This document shows positions 1-8,183 of a DNA stretch of 64,000 nt, piece after piece; the first letter of the stretch is position 1; every line of letters begins with the position of its first letter. The stretch is from the NCBI RefSeq assembly GCF_004136015.1, contig NZ_CP024866.1:68928-132927 (forward strand). Direction: 5' to 3'. Source of the DNA: Pseudomonas sp. ACM7 (GTDB lineage Bacteria > Pseudomonadota > Gammaproteobacteria > Pseudomonadales > Pseudomonadaceae). A program made the translations under genes and the position numbers. The notes below the pieces were generated by a model. That model was not told the DNA's origin. It searched no databases and saw nothing but the letters and a program-made list of their open reading frames with translations.

Positions 1-1056
1 GGCACCAACCCGGCCACCGCCAACATGGCCGGCATGCGCGTGGTCGTCACCGCCTGCGATGCCCGCGGCAACGTCGACATCGAAGACCTGCGCGCCAAGG
101 CCATCGAGCACCGCGAACACCTCGCCGCGCTGATGATCACCTACCCGTCGACCCACGGCGTGTTCGAAGAAGGCATCCGCGAAATCTGCGGCATCATTCA
201 CGACCACGGCGGCCAGGTGTACATCGACGGCGCCAACATGAACGCCATGGTCGGCCTCTGCGCGCCGGGCAAGTTCGGCGGCGACGTGTCGCACCTGAAC
301 CTGCACAAAACCTTCTGCATCCCGCACGGCGGTGGCGGCCCCGGCGTCGGCCCGATTGGCGTCAAGTCGCACCTGACCCCGTTCCTGCCGGGTCACGGCA
401 CCATGGAGCGTAAAGAAGGCGCGGTCTGCGCCGCACCGTTCGGCAGCGCGAGCATTTTGCCGATCACCTGGATGTACATTCGGATGATGGGTGGCGCCGG
501 TCTCAAGCGTGCGTCGCAACTGGCGATCCTCAATGCCAACTACATTTCCCGTCGCCTCGAAGAGCACTACCCGGTGCTCTACACCGGCAGCAACGGCCTG
601 GTGGCGCACGAATGCATCCTCGATTTGCGTCCGCTGAAAGACAGCAGCGGCATCAGCGTCGATGACGTCGCCAAGCGCCTGATCGACTTCGGCTTCCACG
701 CCCCGACCATGTCGTTCCCGGTCGCCGGCACCTTGATGATCGAGCCGACCGAAAGCGAATCCAAAGAAGAACTGGACCGCTTCTGCGACCCCATGATCCG
801 CATCCGCGAAGAAATCCGCGCGGTGGAAAACGGCACCCTGGACAAGGACGACAACCCGCTGAAAAACGCCCCGCACACTGCGGCGGAAATCGTCGGTGAA
901 TGGACGCATCCGTACAGCCGTGAGCAAGCGGTTTACCCACTCGAAACCTTGATCGAGGCCAAATACTGGCCGCCCGTCGGTCGCGTCGACAACGTGTTTG
1001 GCGATCGCAACCTGATCTGTGCCTGCCCGTCGATAGCGGACTACCAGGACGCTTAA
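1..1056 (+). CDS. gcvP: Glycine dehydrogenase (P protein), C-terminal part
   Basis: The frame is open from the first base, so this is the 3' part of a longer gene; about 350 of the usual ~950 residues are present. The product is the PLP-dependent P protein of the glycine cleavage system, which decarboxylates glycine and passes the aminomethyl group to lipoyl-GcvH. The PLP lysine lies in the motif [18 protein letters not shown], near residue 103 of the visible part. The C-terminal end ([16 protein letters not shown]) is typical of the family. glyA and lipA follow on the same strand, which fits a one-carbon operon. The ATG at position 25 is internal and is not the real start. Confidence 0.96.
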   Translation, partial: GTNPATANMAGMRVVVTACDARGNVDIEDLRAKAIEHREHLAALMITYPSTHGVFEEGIREICGIIHDHGGQVYIDGANMNAMVGLCAPGKFGGDVSHLNLHKTFCIPHGGGGPGVGPIGVKSHLTPFLPGHGTMERKEGAVCAAPFGSASILPITWMYIRMMGGAGLKRASQLAILNANYISRRLEEHYPVLYTGSNGLVAHECILDLRPLKDSSGISVDDVAKRLIDFGFHAPTMSFPVAGTLMIEPTESESKEELDRFCDPMIRIREEIRAVENGTLDKDDNPLKNAPHTAAEIVGEWTHPYSREQAVYPLETLIEAKYWPPVGRVDNVFGDRNLICACPSIADYQDA

Positions 1057-1072
1057 AAACACCGCTTAACCC

Positions 1073-1162
1073 CTGTAGGAGCTGCCGAAGGCTGCGATCT
1101 TTTGATCTGGCTTCTAAAAAATCAAAAGATCGCAGCCTCGTTTCACTCGGCAGCTCCTACAG
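1073..1162. repeat. REP-type long inverted repeat (gtaggagctg arms)
   Basis: The two arms read ctgtaggagctgccgaaggc and, inverted, cggcagctcctacag, with an inner palindrome aagatcgcagcc/ggctgcgatctt. It lies between gcvP and glyA. The same arm family occurs at 32059 and 36021. It could attenuate transcription or stabilise the upstream mRNA. Confidence 0.8.
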
Positions 1163-1202
1163 GTGTACGTCTATCCATCCAAGAACAACAGAGGACTCCA
1201 CC

Positions 1203-2459
1203 ATGTTCAGCAAACACGACCAGATCAAAGGCTACGACGACGAACTGCTGGCGGCGATGAACGCCGAAGACGCACGGCAAGAACATCACATCGAGCTAAT
1301 CGCTTCGGAAAACTACACCAGCCAACGGGTGATGGAAGCGCAAGGCAGCGGCCTGACCAACAAGTACGCCGAAGGCTATCCGGGCAAGCGCTATTACGGC
1401 GGTTGCGAACACGTCGATGTGGTCGAACAACTGGCCATCGACCGCGCCAAACAGCTGTTCGGCGCCGATTACGCCAACGTCCAGCCGCACTCCGGCAGCC
1501 AGGCCAACGCTGCGGTCTATCTGGCGTTGCTGCAGGCCGGCGACACCGTGCTGGGCATGAGCCTGGCCCACGGCGGTCACCTGACCCACGGCGCCAAAGT
1601 GAGTTTTTCCGGCAAGTTGTATAACGCCGTTCAGTACGGCATCGACACCGCCACCGGCCTGATCGATTACGACGAAGTCGAACGCCTGGCCGTCGAACAC
1701 CAACCAAAGATGATCATCGCCGGTTTCTCCGCCTACTCGAAGACTTTGGATTTCCCGCGCTTCCGTGAGATCGCCGACAAGGTTGGCGCTTATCTGTTTG
1801 TGGACATGGCCCACGTCGCCGGGCTGGTGGCGACGGGTCTGTACCCGAACCCGATTCCCTTTGCCGATGTCGTCACCACCACAACCCACAAAACCCTGCG
1901 CGGTCCGCGTGGTGGCCTGATCCTGGCCAAGGCCAATCCGGAATTGGAGAAAAAACTCAACTCAGCGGTGTTCCCCGGCGGCCAGGGTGGCCCGTTGATG
2001 CACGTGATCGCCGCCAAGGCTGTGTGCTTCAAAGAAGCCCTGGAACCAGCCTTCAAGACCTATCAGGCGCAAGTGATCCGCAACGCCCAGGCGATGGCCA
2101 AAGTCTTCATCGACCGAGGCTACGACGTCGTGTCGGGCAGTACCGACAACCACCTGTTCCTGGTCAGCCTGATTCGTCAGGGCCTGACCGGCAAAGACGC
2201 CGACGCGGCCCTTGGTCGCGCCGGGATCACCGTGAATAAGAACGCCGTACCGAACGACCCGCAATCGCCGTTCGTGACCTCGGGCCTGCGCATCGGCACC
2301 CCGGCGATCACCAGCCGTGGGTTCAAGGAAGCCCAGAGTATCGAGCTGGCGGGCTGGATCTGCGACATTCTCGATCACCTCGGCGATGCCGATGTCGAGG
2401 CCCACGTCGCCCGGCAAGCCGCTGCAATGTGCAGCGACTTCCCGGTCTACCGCGACTGA
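1203..2459 (+). CDS. glyA: Serine hydroxymethyltransferase
   Basis: 418 residues, the normal length. The enzyme interconverts serine and glycine using PLP and tetrahydrofolate in the cytosol. The PLP-lysine motif is present as [16 protein letters not shown] (about residues 222-237), and the N-terminal [10 protein letters not shown] motif and [11 protein letters not shown] are intact. The ATG is preceded by AGAGGA at good spacing. It sits 146 bp after gcvP, separated by a REP element, and ahead of lipA, so serine/glycine interconversion is coupled with glycine cleavage. Pseudomonads usually carry more than one glyA; this is the copy linked to the glycine cleavage genes. Confidence 0.97.
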   Translation: MFSKHDQIKGYDDELLAAMNAEDARQEHHIELIASENYTSQRVMEAQGSGLTNKYAEGYPGKRYYGGCEHVDVVEQLAIDRAKQLFGADYANVQPHSGSQANAAVYLALLQAGDTVLGMSLAHGGHLTHGAKVSFSGKLYNAVQYGIDTATGLIDYDEVERLAVEHQPKMIIAGFSAYSKTLDFPRFREIADKVGAYLFVDMAHVAGLVATGLYPNPIPFADVVTTTTHKTLRGPRGGLILAKANPELEKKLNSAVFPGGQGGPLMHVIAAKAVCFKEALEPAFKTYQAQVIRNAQAMAKVFIDRGYDVVSGSTDNHLFLVSLIRQGLTGKDADAALGRAGITVNKNAVPNDPQSPFVTSGLRIGTPAITSRGFKEAQSIELAGWICDILDHLGDADVEAHVARQAAAMCSDFPVYRD

Positions 2460-2473
2460 TCCGCAGCACTCTT

Positions 2474-2606
2474 TGTAGCAGCTGGCGAAGCCTGCGTTCG
2501 GCTGCGCAGCAGTCGTGAAATCAGGCAATGCGGTGTTTCAGAAAAACCTCGCACTCAGGTTTTACGACTGCTGCGCAGCCGAACGCAGGCTGCGCCAGCT
2601 GCTACA
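2474..2606. repeat. REP-type long inverted repeat (gtagcagctg arms)
   Basis: An imperfect hairpin of about 130 bp. The arms tgtagcagctggcg and cgccagctgctaca flank inner arms that carry ttcggctgcgcagcagtcgt and its complement. It fills the glyA-lipA gap. A close relative lies at 19721-19862. Confidence 0.8.
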
Positions 2607-2667
2607 TAGAATGCGTTTTTCTGGCGTCAGCGCGGGGCTCTCCCGCTCGCACAAGAGGAAAAAATAC

Positions 2668-3684
2668 ATGAGCATACTTGTGGAATCGACCGGCAAAAGC
2701 CCGGTAAAAATGCAAGTCGGGGTCAAACTGCGCGGTGCAGAAAAGGTCGCGCGAATTCCGGTGAAGATCATCCCGACCGATGAGTTCCCACGCAAACCCG
2801 ACTGGATTCGCGTGCGCATACCGACCTCCCCCGAGGTCGACCGGATCAAACAGCTGCTGCGCAAACACAAGCTGCACAGCGTCTGTGAAGAAGCCTCCTG
2901 CCCGAACCTCGGCGAGTGTTTTTCCGGTGGCACGGCGACCTTCATGATCATGGGTGACATCTGCACCCGCCGTTGCCCGTTCTGCGATGTCGGCCACGGT
3001 CGCCCGAAACCTCTCGACGCCGACGAGCCGATGAACCTCGCCGTGGCCATCGCCGACCTGCGCCTGAAGTACGTGGTGATCACCTCGGTGGACCGCGACG
3101 ACTTGCGCGACGGCGGCGCCCAGCATTTCGTCGATTGCCTGCGCGAAATCCGCAAGCTGTCGCCGGGCGTGCAACTGGAAACCCTGGTGCCGGATTACCG
3201 TGGCCGTATGGACGTTGCCCTGGCGATCACCGCCACTGAGCCACCCGATGTGTTCAACCACAATCTGGAGACCGTCCCGCGCCTGTACAAAGCCGCGCGG
3301 CCGGGTTCGGATTTCGAGTGGTCGCTGGATCTGCTGCAGAAGTTCAAGCGATTGGTCCCGAGTGTACCAACCAAATCCGGCCTGATGCTGGGCCTTGGCG
3401 AGACCGACGAGGAAGTCATCGAAGTCATGCAGCGCATGCGTGAGCACGATGTCGACATGCTCACCCTCGGCCAGTACCTGCAACCGTCGCGCAGTCACTT
3501 GCCGGTCCAGCGTTTCGTCCACCCGGACGTGTTCGCCTGGTTCGCCGAACAAGGTACGCGGATGGGCTTCAAGAACGTTGCATCCGGTCCTCTGGTGCGC
3601 TCGTCCTACCATGCGGACCAACAAGTTCAGCGGGCAACGAGCACTGTGGATTCCCTCCTTACTGCTGGATTCGATTCCCCTTGA
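2668..3684 (+). CDS. lipA: Lipoyl synthase (radical SAM)
   Basis: 338 residues from the ATG at 2668, which has GAGGA 8 bases upstream. LipA inserts two sulfurs into octanoyl groups on lipoyl domains, including that of GcvH. The auxiliary cluster cysteines ([12 protein letters not shown]) and the radical SAM motif CTRRCPFC are intact, as is the C-terminal [12 protein letters not shown]. After SSYHADQQ the last ~18 residues do not resemble the usual LipA tail. They run out of frame into the aldehyde dehydrogenase remnant that begins just downstream, so a recombination event probably replaced the natural end of the gene. The core looks functional. It is probably a second lipA copy dedicated to glycine cleavage; that is an inference. 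Confidence 0.93.
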   Translation: MSILVESTGKSPVKMQVGVKLRGAEKVARIPVKIIPTDEFPRKPDWIRVRIPTSPEVDRIKQLLRKHKLHSVCEEASCPNLGECFSGGTATFMIMGDICTRRCPFCDVGHGRPKPLDADEPMNLAVAIADLRLKYVVITSVDRDDLRDGGAQHFVDCLREIRKLSPGVQLETLVPDYRGRMDVALAITATEPPDVFNHNLETVPRLYKAARPGSDFEWSLDLLQKFKRLVPSVPTKSGLMLGLGETDEEVIEVMQRMREHDVDMLTLGQYLQPSRSHLPVQRFVHPDVFAWFAEQGTRMGFKNVASGPLVRSSYHADQQVQRATSTVDSLLTAGFDSP

Positions 3685-3694
3685 AAGCCTCACG

Positions 3695-4189
3695 CCGTGC
3701 GTTTCGTTCTTCGATGTAGGCGGCGCTCGGCTCGCTGATCTGGTGTTGCATGAAGTCGATGGCCAACGTTTCCTGACCGAGACGGTACTTGCGCAAGAAA
3801 TATTCGGTCCTTCGGCACTGCTGGTGAACGTCAAGGATGAGGATGAACTGCTCGCCGTCGCTCGCTCGCTCAAGGGGCAGCTCAGCGCTGCCATGCATCT
3901 TGATAAGCGCGATATGCCACTGGCTCATCGCTTGCTGCCGGTCGTGGAGCGGCGCACCGGGCGAATCGTTGTCAACGCCTTCGCGCATCCTCAGGAGGTG
4001 TCTTTCGCCACCATCCACGGTGGACCGTTTCCGGCAACGTCGGACAGCCGCTTCACCTCGGTTGGCATGACGTCGATTGAACGCTTTTTGCGCCCGGTGT
4101 CTTACCAGGGTTTTCCTGATGCCCTATTGCCTGAGTCATTGCGCGAGGTTAATCCCTTGGGGCTGCCTCGCCTCGTAGACGGCCAGTAA
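3695..4189 (+). pseudogene. Aldehyde dehydrogenase C-terminal remnant (ketoglutarate semialdehyde DH type)
   Basis: The open frame overlapping and following lipA encodes about 160 residues of an aldehyde dehydrogenase C-terminus: QEIFGPSALLV, then a long oligomerisation segment with FATIHGGPFPATSDSRFTSV and a tail RPVSYQGFPDALLPESLRE. That tail is typical of 2,5-dioxovalerate (alpha-ketoglutaric semialdehyde) dehydrogenases of about 525 residues. The Rossmann domain, the catalytic cysteine and a start codon are all missing. The exact left edge cannot be fixed by eye because homology fades near the lipA stop. It is a 5'-truncated relic and marks a rearrangement breakpoint. Confidence 0.8.
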
Positions 4190-4231
4190 AAACCATCCTT
4201 GACGCAGTCTTTGCCAACCCGCCCCGTGGCG

Positions 4232-4248
4232 CCCGCTCGTTGAGCGGG
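4232..4248. other. Short hairpin between convergent genes
   Basis: A perfect 7-bp stem (cccgctc/gagcggg) with a 3-base loop lies between the aldehyde dehydrogenase remnant and the RidA gene. No T-run follows on either strand, so a terminator role is only possible. Confidence 0.35.
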
Positions 4249-4270
4249 ACCTCCGGACAAGTCCGCGGAC

Positions 4271-4651
4271 TCAGCCCTTGGCCGCCATCGCGGTGACTTC
4301 CACGCGCATGCCTTCAACTGCCAGGGAGGCCACGCCAACGGCGGCCCGAACCGGCCAGGGCTTGGCGAAGAAGCGCTGGTAGACCTCGTTGAAGGCGGCG
4401 CGGTCAGCCATGTCGGTGAGGTAGATGGTCAGATGCAGAACCCGGTCCATGGAACTGCCGGCGTGCTCCAGCGCTACCTTGAGTGCCTGCAGGGTGCATT
4501 CGCTTTGCAGGGCGATGTCGCCCAACTCCAGGCTGCCGTCGGCGCGGGTGGGGATCTGAGTGGAGACCAGCAGGCCGCCGAAACCGGCGACATCCGAGGA
4601 GATGGACTGCGGATCGGGGTCGGGGAGGAAGGTGAGGTCGTGGTTTGCCAT
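4271..4651 (-). CDS. RidA family protein (YjgF/YER057c/UK114)
   Basis: 126 residues starting MANHDLTF. The start was chosen at the ATG with GAG 6 bases upstream; the frame extends further up but lacks family similarity there. The C-terminal signature PVRAAVGVASLAVEGMRVEV contains the arginine that binds the substrate carboxylate in RidA enamine/imine deaminases. The length fits the family. The likely role is hydrolysis of reactive 2-aminoacrylate-type enamines or a related small imine in the cytosol. The paralogue and exact substrate cannot be told from the sequence. Confidence 0.88.
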   Translation of the reverse strand: MANHDLTFLPDPDPQSISSDVAGFGGLLVSTQIPTRADGSLELGDIALQSECTLQALKVALEHAGSSMDRVLHLTIYLTDMADRAAFNEVYQRFFAKPWPVRAAVGVASLAVEGMRVEVTAMAAKG

Positions 4652-4772
4652 GGGGATCTCTTGCATGAGGTGGTAAAGGGGCCGTCGAGTATATAGCGGC
4701 TGGAAAACTCGGTGTGGAACGCCCAGTTTGGCAAGGCCCTGCTCACAGAAAAATCTACAATCCAGGGAAAGG

Positions 4773-5231
4773 TCATTCCAGTAGCGAGACCAGACGCGGC
4801 TCAATTGAGGTCTCAAGCACCTCAAGCAGAGCCAGCGTCACCGGCAGCTTGAAGCGTCGGCGTCCCGCGCTGCCGGGATTGAGGTAGAGCTGTTCGCCGC
4901 GCCATTCTATGCGGGGCTTGTGCGAATGGCCGGTGATCACCAGCTTTATGCCTGCATCAAGCACGGCTGGGACATCGGCACTGTCATGTACCAGAAAGAC
5001 CTGCCATCCGTTCAGGTCGAAACATAGGCAGTCGGCGAGATTTTCCGCCCAAGGGGCGTCCAGATCGTTGTTCCCGCGGACCACGTGCAGCGGGGCTATT
5101 GATGCCAGTTGATCGAGGATTTCGGGGCTGCCGATGTCGCCCGCGTGAATAATCCGTTCACAACCCTGCAGTGCAGCAAGGGCTTCGGCGCGGAGCAAGC
5201 CATGGGTATCGGAAATCACGCCCACTTTCAT
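4773..5231 (-). CDS. YfcE/MJ0936-type metallophosphoesterase
   Basis: 152 residues from MKVGVISDTHG. The calcineurin-like motifs are in order: D-x-H (SDTHG, residues 8-12), GD (HAGDIG), GNND (RGNNDLD) and GHSHKP near residue 110. This is a small two-metal phosphodiesterase. It is followed 122 bp downstream by the RidA gene and preceded 33 bp upstream by the GFA gene, all on the minus strand. The substrate is unknown. The frame allows nine more residues upstream, but the chosen ATG sits directly before the first conserved strand. Confidence 0.88.
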   Translation of the reverse strand: MKVGVISDTHGLLRAEALAALQGCERIIHAGDIGSPEILDQLASIAPLHVVRGNNDLDAPWAENLADCLCFDLNGWQVFLVHDSADVPAVLDAGIKLVITGHSHKPRIEWRGEQLYLNPGSAGRRRFKLPVTLALLEVLETSIEPRLVSLLE

Positions 5232-5264
5232 GCAACGCTCCAGACCCGGTTCAAGCATCGGAAC

Positions 5265-5657
5265 CTACTCCTCAAAGCGACCCGTGGCGTCACGATCGCG
5301 CTCGTATCGTCTCGTGAGCGGAAACGGCGGCAACCAGGACTCACGACGCACGATCCAGCTTTCGTAGGTTGGCATCAGTTGGTCAGGGGCATCCAGGGAC
5401 CCCAGGTTCACTTCGATTTCGTCGTCGGTGCGCGCAAAAACGGACGAGCCGCAGCGGGGACAGAAAAACCGTCCGGCGTAGTCACGTGTTTCGCCGTCGA
5501 TCGTCACCGCACTCTGAGGGAATATCGCGCAAGCATGAAAAAGCGCCCCATGATGCTTGCGGCAATCGAGACAGTGACAAAGGCCGACCCGATACGGGAG
5601 TCCCGACGCCTCAATTCGGACGTTGCCGCACAGGCAACCACCCGTGAATCGCTCCAT
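5265..5657 (-). CDS. GFA/CENP-V family zinc protein
   Basis: 130 residues with the glutathione-dependent formaldehyde-activating family cysteines: GGCLCGNVR (residues 6-14), CHCLDCRKHHGA near 27-38 and FFCPRCGSSVF near 64-74. It has a good ribosome site (AGAGGAGA before ATG). Family members bind zinc. A role in adding glutathione to formaldehyde has been proposed but is not general. It lies in a run of minus-strand housekeeping genes, so context does not add a function. Confidence 0.88.
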   Translation of the reverse strand: MERFTGGCLCGNVRIEASGLPYRVGLCHCLDCRKHHGALFHACAIFPQSAVTIDGETRDYAGRFFCPRCGSSVFARTDDEIEVNLGSLDAPDQLMPTYESWIVRRESWLPPFPLTRRYERDRDATGRFEE

Positions 5658-5704
5658 GCTGCGTCTCCTCTAAAATCAAGCGGTCGGAATGTGATCCCCC
5701 CGAC

Positions 5705-6334
5705 TCAAGGCGCATTCACCACGACATAAGTCACATCGCTGCCCTGATACTGTGGTTGATACCAGGTTGAACCGCACTGCATGTAAGCCGTGTTGTACTG
5801 GATGACTTGCACGCAACTGGGGGGCAATTGCGCTGGCGTGAAGATGGACCCGACCACCGCCGCTGTCACCGCGACCGTTGCGGTGACGGCCGCCGCCGTG
5901 GCGATCGGATGGTAGTGATCGTCGTAGCCATAGCGGCCCTGCCCGTCTACGTCGATGTCCACGTCGCGGCTGTTATCGATGTTGACGTTACGGGTGCCGT
6001 TGTTGATGTTGGTTCGGTTGCCGACCGTGTTTCCGGTATTGGCCCGATTTCCAGAGTTGACTGTGTTACCGGCATTCGCCCGATTTCCAGAGTTGACTGT
6101 GTTGCCGGTGTTGACCCGATTGCCCGCGTTGACGTTGGTAGCGCGTTGAGCGGTATTGCCGGTGTTGACGCGCTGAGCCCTTTGAGCACTGGGCGGCGGC
6201 GCACGATTGACCGATGCCCTGGCGTGCCCTTGGGCGCGCTGGGGTCGGGCATCCACATAAGTGACCAGGCTCAGCGTCAGTACCGAGGTGGTTACGAGCG
6301 ATAACAACAGGCTCCACGACATCGTCCTGCTCAT
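5705..6334 (-). CDS. Secreted Asn/Gly-repeat protein of unknown function
   Basis: About 209 residues. An N-terminal hydrophobic segment ending VTYVDARP looks like a signal peptide. A Gln/Arg-rich part follows, then a repetitive region built on N-x-G-N-x/V-N units (NTGNTVNSGNRANAGN and variants), an Asp-rich turn (DVDIDVDGQGRYGYDD), a hydrophobic Ala/Val segment, and a C-terminal domain with two cysteines and many tyrosines (CGSTWYQPQYQGSDVTYVVV). The start at 6334 has a GGGAGGGG site and overlaps the end of the DUF2092 gene, so the two are probably cotranslated. Such Asn-rich repeats can form beta-solenoid or amyloid-like structures, but that is inference. I do not recognise a named family. 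Confidence 0.75.
   Translation of the reverse strand: MSRTMSWSLLLSLVTTSVLTLSLVTYVDARPQRAQGHARASVNRAPPPSAQRAQRVNTGNTAQRATNVNAGNRVNTGNTVNSGNRANAGNTVNSGNRANTGNTVGNRTNINNGTRNVNIDNSRDVDIDVDGQGRYGYDDHYHPIATAAAVTATVAVTAAVVGSIFTPAQLPPSCVQVIQYNTAYMQCGSTWYQPQYQGSDVTYVVVNAP
6043..6114. repeat. Intragenic tandem repeat, 36-bp unit
   Basis: Two nearly identical 36-bp units (6043-6078 and 6079-6114) encode the NSGNRANxGNTV peptide repeats of the minus-strand protein. Degenerate copies flank them on both sides. Confidence 0.8.
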
Positions 6335-6335
6335 G

Positions 6336-7106
6336 TCATGCCCCTCCCTGATCACTGGCTCTCTTCAAAGGAATCGCCACATCGCCCTTGCGCGATGCGA
6401 AGGTGAAGATCGAGTCCTTGATGCCCGGTTTCAGGTTCCAGCGATACACCGCGCTGTATTCCGGAGAACCCGGTTCATCGGTGGTCGTGATCACCAGTTT
6501 GCACGGCAGTGGCTTGTCGGATCGGGTGATCCACAACTGCCAGTCAACGCCCTCCTGCCGAAAGGCCAGGTGATCACACAGTTGCCCCTTGATCGTCGAC
6601 GGGCCGACATACAGCGCCTCTTTCAGCGCATCGATCTGTGCCTGATCGCTGCCAAACAGAAACAGGTCCTCCATGGGCACCTGAATCCCGTAATGGTTTT
6701 CTATCAAGTGCAGCGTATCGGAGACGTCAGGCGGTGCATCCACGGTGGTGTAGTACTTGAGAAACGGTGAATACTGGGTCAGTTTCTTGCCATTATAGAA
6801 GAACTCTCGCGTTCGAACATCGCCTTGCGTCTTGGCATACATCCGATCGCGACCCACCACTTTCAAGACAGTAGAGGCTTCGGTCTTGATCTTCTGGCCA
6901 GACTCCAGAACGGTATCCCGGGACACTTCGGCGTCGACCTGAAACGTCGGCAGACTGCGTAGGTAGGTGCCCATATCGATGAGTTTATCGACCACTTGCG
7001 GGTTGATCGTCGGGGTGGCGTCCGGTGTTGGCGGATCGTCGGCACGAGCGCCCGGGGCCAGCGCAAGGGTGAACAACAGGCAGAAAACACTCGCGTTGGC
7101 TTTCAT
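6336..7106 (-). CDS. DUF2092 family periplasmic protein
   Basis: 256 residues. A clear signal peptide (MKANASVFCLLFTLALAPGA, cleaved near ARADD) is followed by a single domain with features of DUF2092: YAKTQGDVRTREFFYNGK, YYTTVDAPPDVSDTLH and QLCDHLAFRQEGVDWQLWI. This LolA/LppX-like beta fold is a predicted periplasmic binding domain. It lies upstream of, and overlaps, the Asn/Gly-repeat gene, so the two form an operon and probably act together outside the cytoplasm. The function is unknown. Confidence 0.82.
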   Translation of the reverse strand: MKANASVFCLLFTLALAPGARADDPPTPDATPTINPQVVDKLIDMGTYLRSLPTFQVDAEVSRDTVLESGQKIKTEASTVLKVVGRDRMYAKTQGDVRTREFFYNGKKLTQYSPFLKYYTTVDAPPDVSDTLHLIENHYGIQVPMEDLFLFGSDQAQIDALKEALYVGPSTIKGQLCDHLAFRQEGVDWQLWITRSDKPLPCKLVITTTDEPGSPEYSAVYRWNLKPGIKDSIFTFASRKGDVAIPLKRASDQGGA

Positions 7107-7224
7107 TGATCCCGCTCCTTGGCCTGTGCACGACTCTTAAGCCTAGACTCGGCGTGACCCGTTCGCCAGAAGGGCAAGAAACCCTATGGGCAAACCCGAT
7201 TGGAGCACTCTATGATTGAACCCC

Positions 7225-7626
7225 ATGACCACCACGCCTCCGATCCGCCAACCCTGCCCGCCCGGCGCCTGCGACTGCGGGCGTGACCCGCTGCTGGAAA
7301 CACCGGGGGCGGACGTGCGCATCCTCTTTCTGACCCGTTCGGAAGAAAAGCGCCTGGTCGAACGCCTGGAAAACCTCCAGAGCCTGAGTGATCTGGAACG
7401 CCTGCAACAGCGAATGTACGAACAGTTGGGCATCCGCGTAGACATCGTTCCCAGTTTCAACGAAGTACGCACCATGCGTGGTATCGGTATTAACCTCGGC
7501 GAACAACCGGGGTTATGCCGCAAAACCCGTCAGTCGATCCCGGCCGCGATTCGTCGCGCACTGGAGAAGCGCCCGGAGATTGCCTACGAGCTGCTCAACG
7601 CCAACGACCTGTTGCGCGATGCGTGA
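7225..7626 (+). CDS. Conserved hypothetical protein with N-terminal Cys cluster
   Basis: 133 residues from the ATG at 7225 (MTTTPPIRQPCPPGACDCG). A TTG at 7216 could add three residues. The N-terminus has three close cysteines (CPPGACDC) that could bind metal. The rest is charged and helical (EEKRLVERLENLQSLSDLE) and has no membrane segment. I do not recognise the family. A short overlapping frame begins at ATG 7212 with a better-placed GGAG site. Confidence 0.65.
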   Translation: MTTTPPIRQPCPPGACDCGRDPLLETPGADVRILFLTRSEEKRLVERLENLQSLSDLERLQQRMYEQLGIRVDIVPSFNEVRTMRGIGINLGEQPGLCRKTRQSIPAAIRRALEKRPEIAYELLNANDLLRDA

Positions 7627-7768
7627 AATCAGCCCCATGAACCTCGTCCTCGAAGCACCTGCAAAATTCGTTGCCATGCAACGAAACAGGATCAGCGGTC
7701 ATACGCAGAGTCTGGCCCGCTGCTATGCCTTCTCATGGGAGCAATGGTTTCAAGCCAGTCAGGGATGA
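7619..7768 (+). CDS. Possible small coupled ORF (49 aa)
   Basis: Its ATG overlaps the stop of the upstream 133-residue gene (atgcgtga), and the frame gives MREISPMNLVLEAPAKF followed by about 32 residues ending in QG. The overlap suggests translational coupling. There is no recognisable domain and no strong ribosome site, so it may be a chance frame. Confidence 0.3.
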   Translation: MREISPMNLVLEAPAKFVAMQRNRISGHTQSLARCYAFSWEQWFQASQG

Positions 7769-7855
7769 AGCTGGACACTCAAGCGTGACCGTGGTCCCGG
7801 CACCCGCCAGGTGCGCGAAGAGCAACAGGTGCCAATCCGTAGCAGGAGGTGGCAG

Positions 7856-8137
7856 ATGTTATTCATAGTCAGTTGGTCTATCAGTTCGGCAACTCGTAAC
7901 AGCGCGATCGAGCGCTTCCTCAAGACCGGGGGAGCTCCACCCGCTGGCGTCAAGATGCTGGGACGCTGGCACGCCGTCGGTGGTGCATCCGGTTTTGGCG
8001 TGGCAGAGGCCAGTGATCCGGCAGCCATTCAGAAGTGGGTGCTGGAATGGAGCGACCTCATGACCATGGAGGTCCAGGCGGCACTGACCGATGAACAGAT
8101 AGCGCCGCTGCTGGCGGGCGCTGTCGGCAAGCAATAG
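7856..8137 (+). CDS. DUF3303 family protein
   Basis: 93 residues with a strong AGGAGGT ribosome site that fixes the start (MLFIVSWSI). The pattern matches DUF3303, a small ferredoxin-like dimeric fold: an N-terminal beta strand, FLKTGGAPPAGVKMLGRWHA, and EWSDLMTMEV near the end. Its biochemical role is unknown. It stands alone and converges with the MMPL transporter gene. Confidence 0.8.
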   Translation: MLFIVSWSISSATRNSAIERFLKTGGAPPAGVKMLGRWHAVGGASGFGVAEASDPAAIQKWVLEWSDLMTMEVQAALTDEQIAPLLAGAVGKQ

Positions 8138-8183
8138 TCGTTGGGGCGGTGGGTGCTGCCCGCCGCCCTATTCCGGTCTCTAC

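Noticed and set aside
25..27. ATG at position 25 as start of the first gene
   Set aside because: The frame is open to base 1 and the family extends far upstream, so the gene is cut by the window edge.
2602..3894. Antisense open frame of 430 codons opposite lipA
   Set aside because: lipA has intact cluster motifs and a good ribosome site; the reverse frame has neither.
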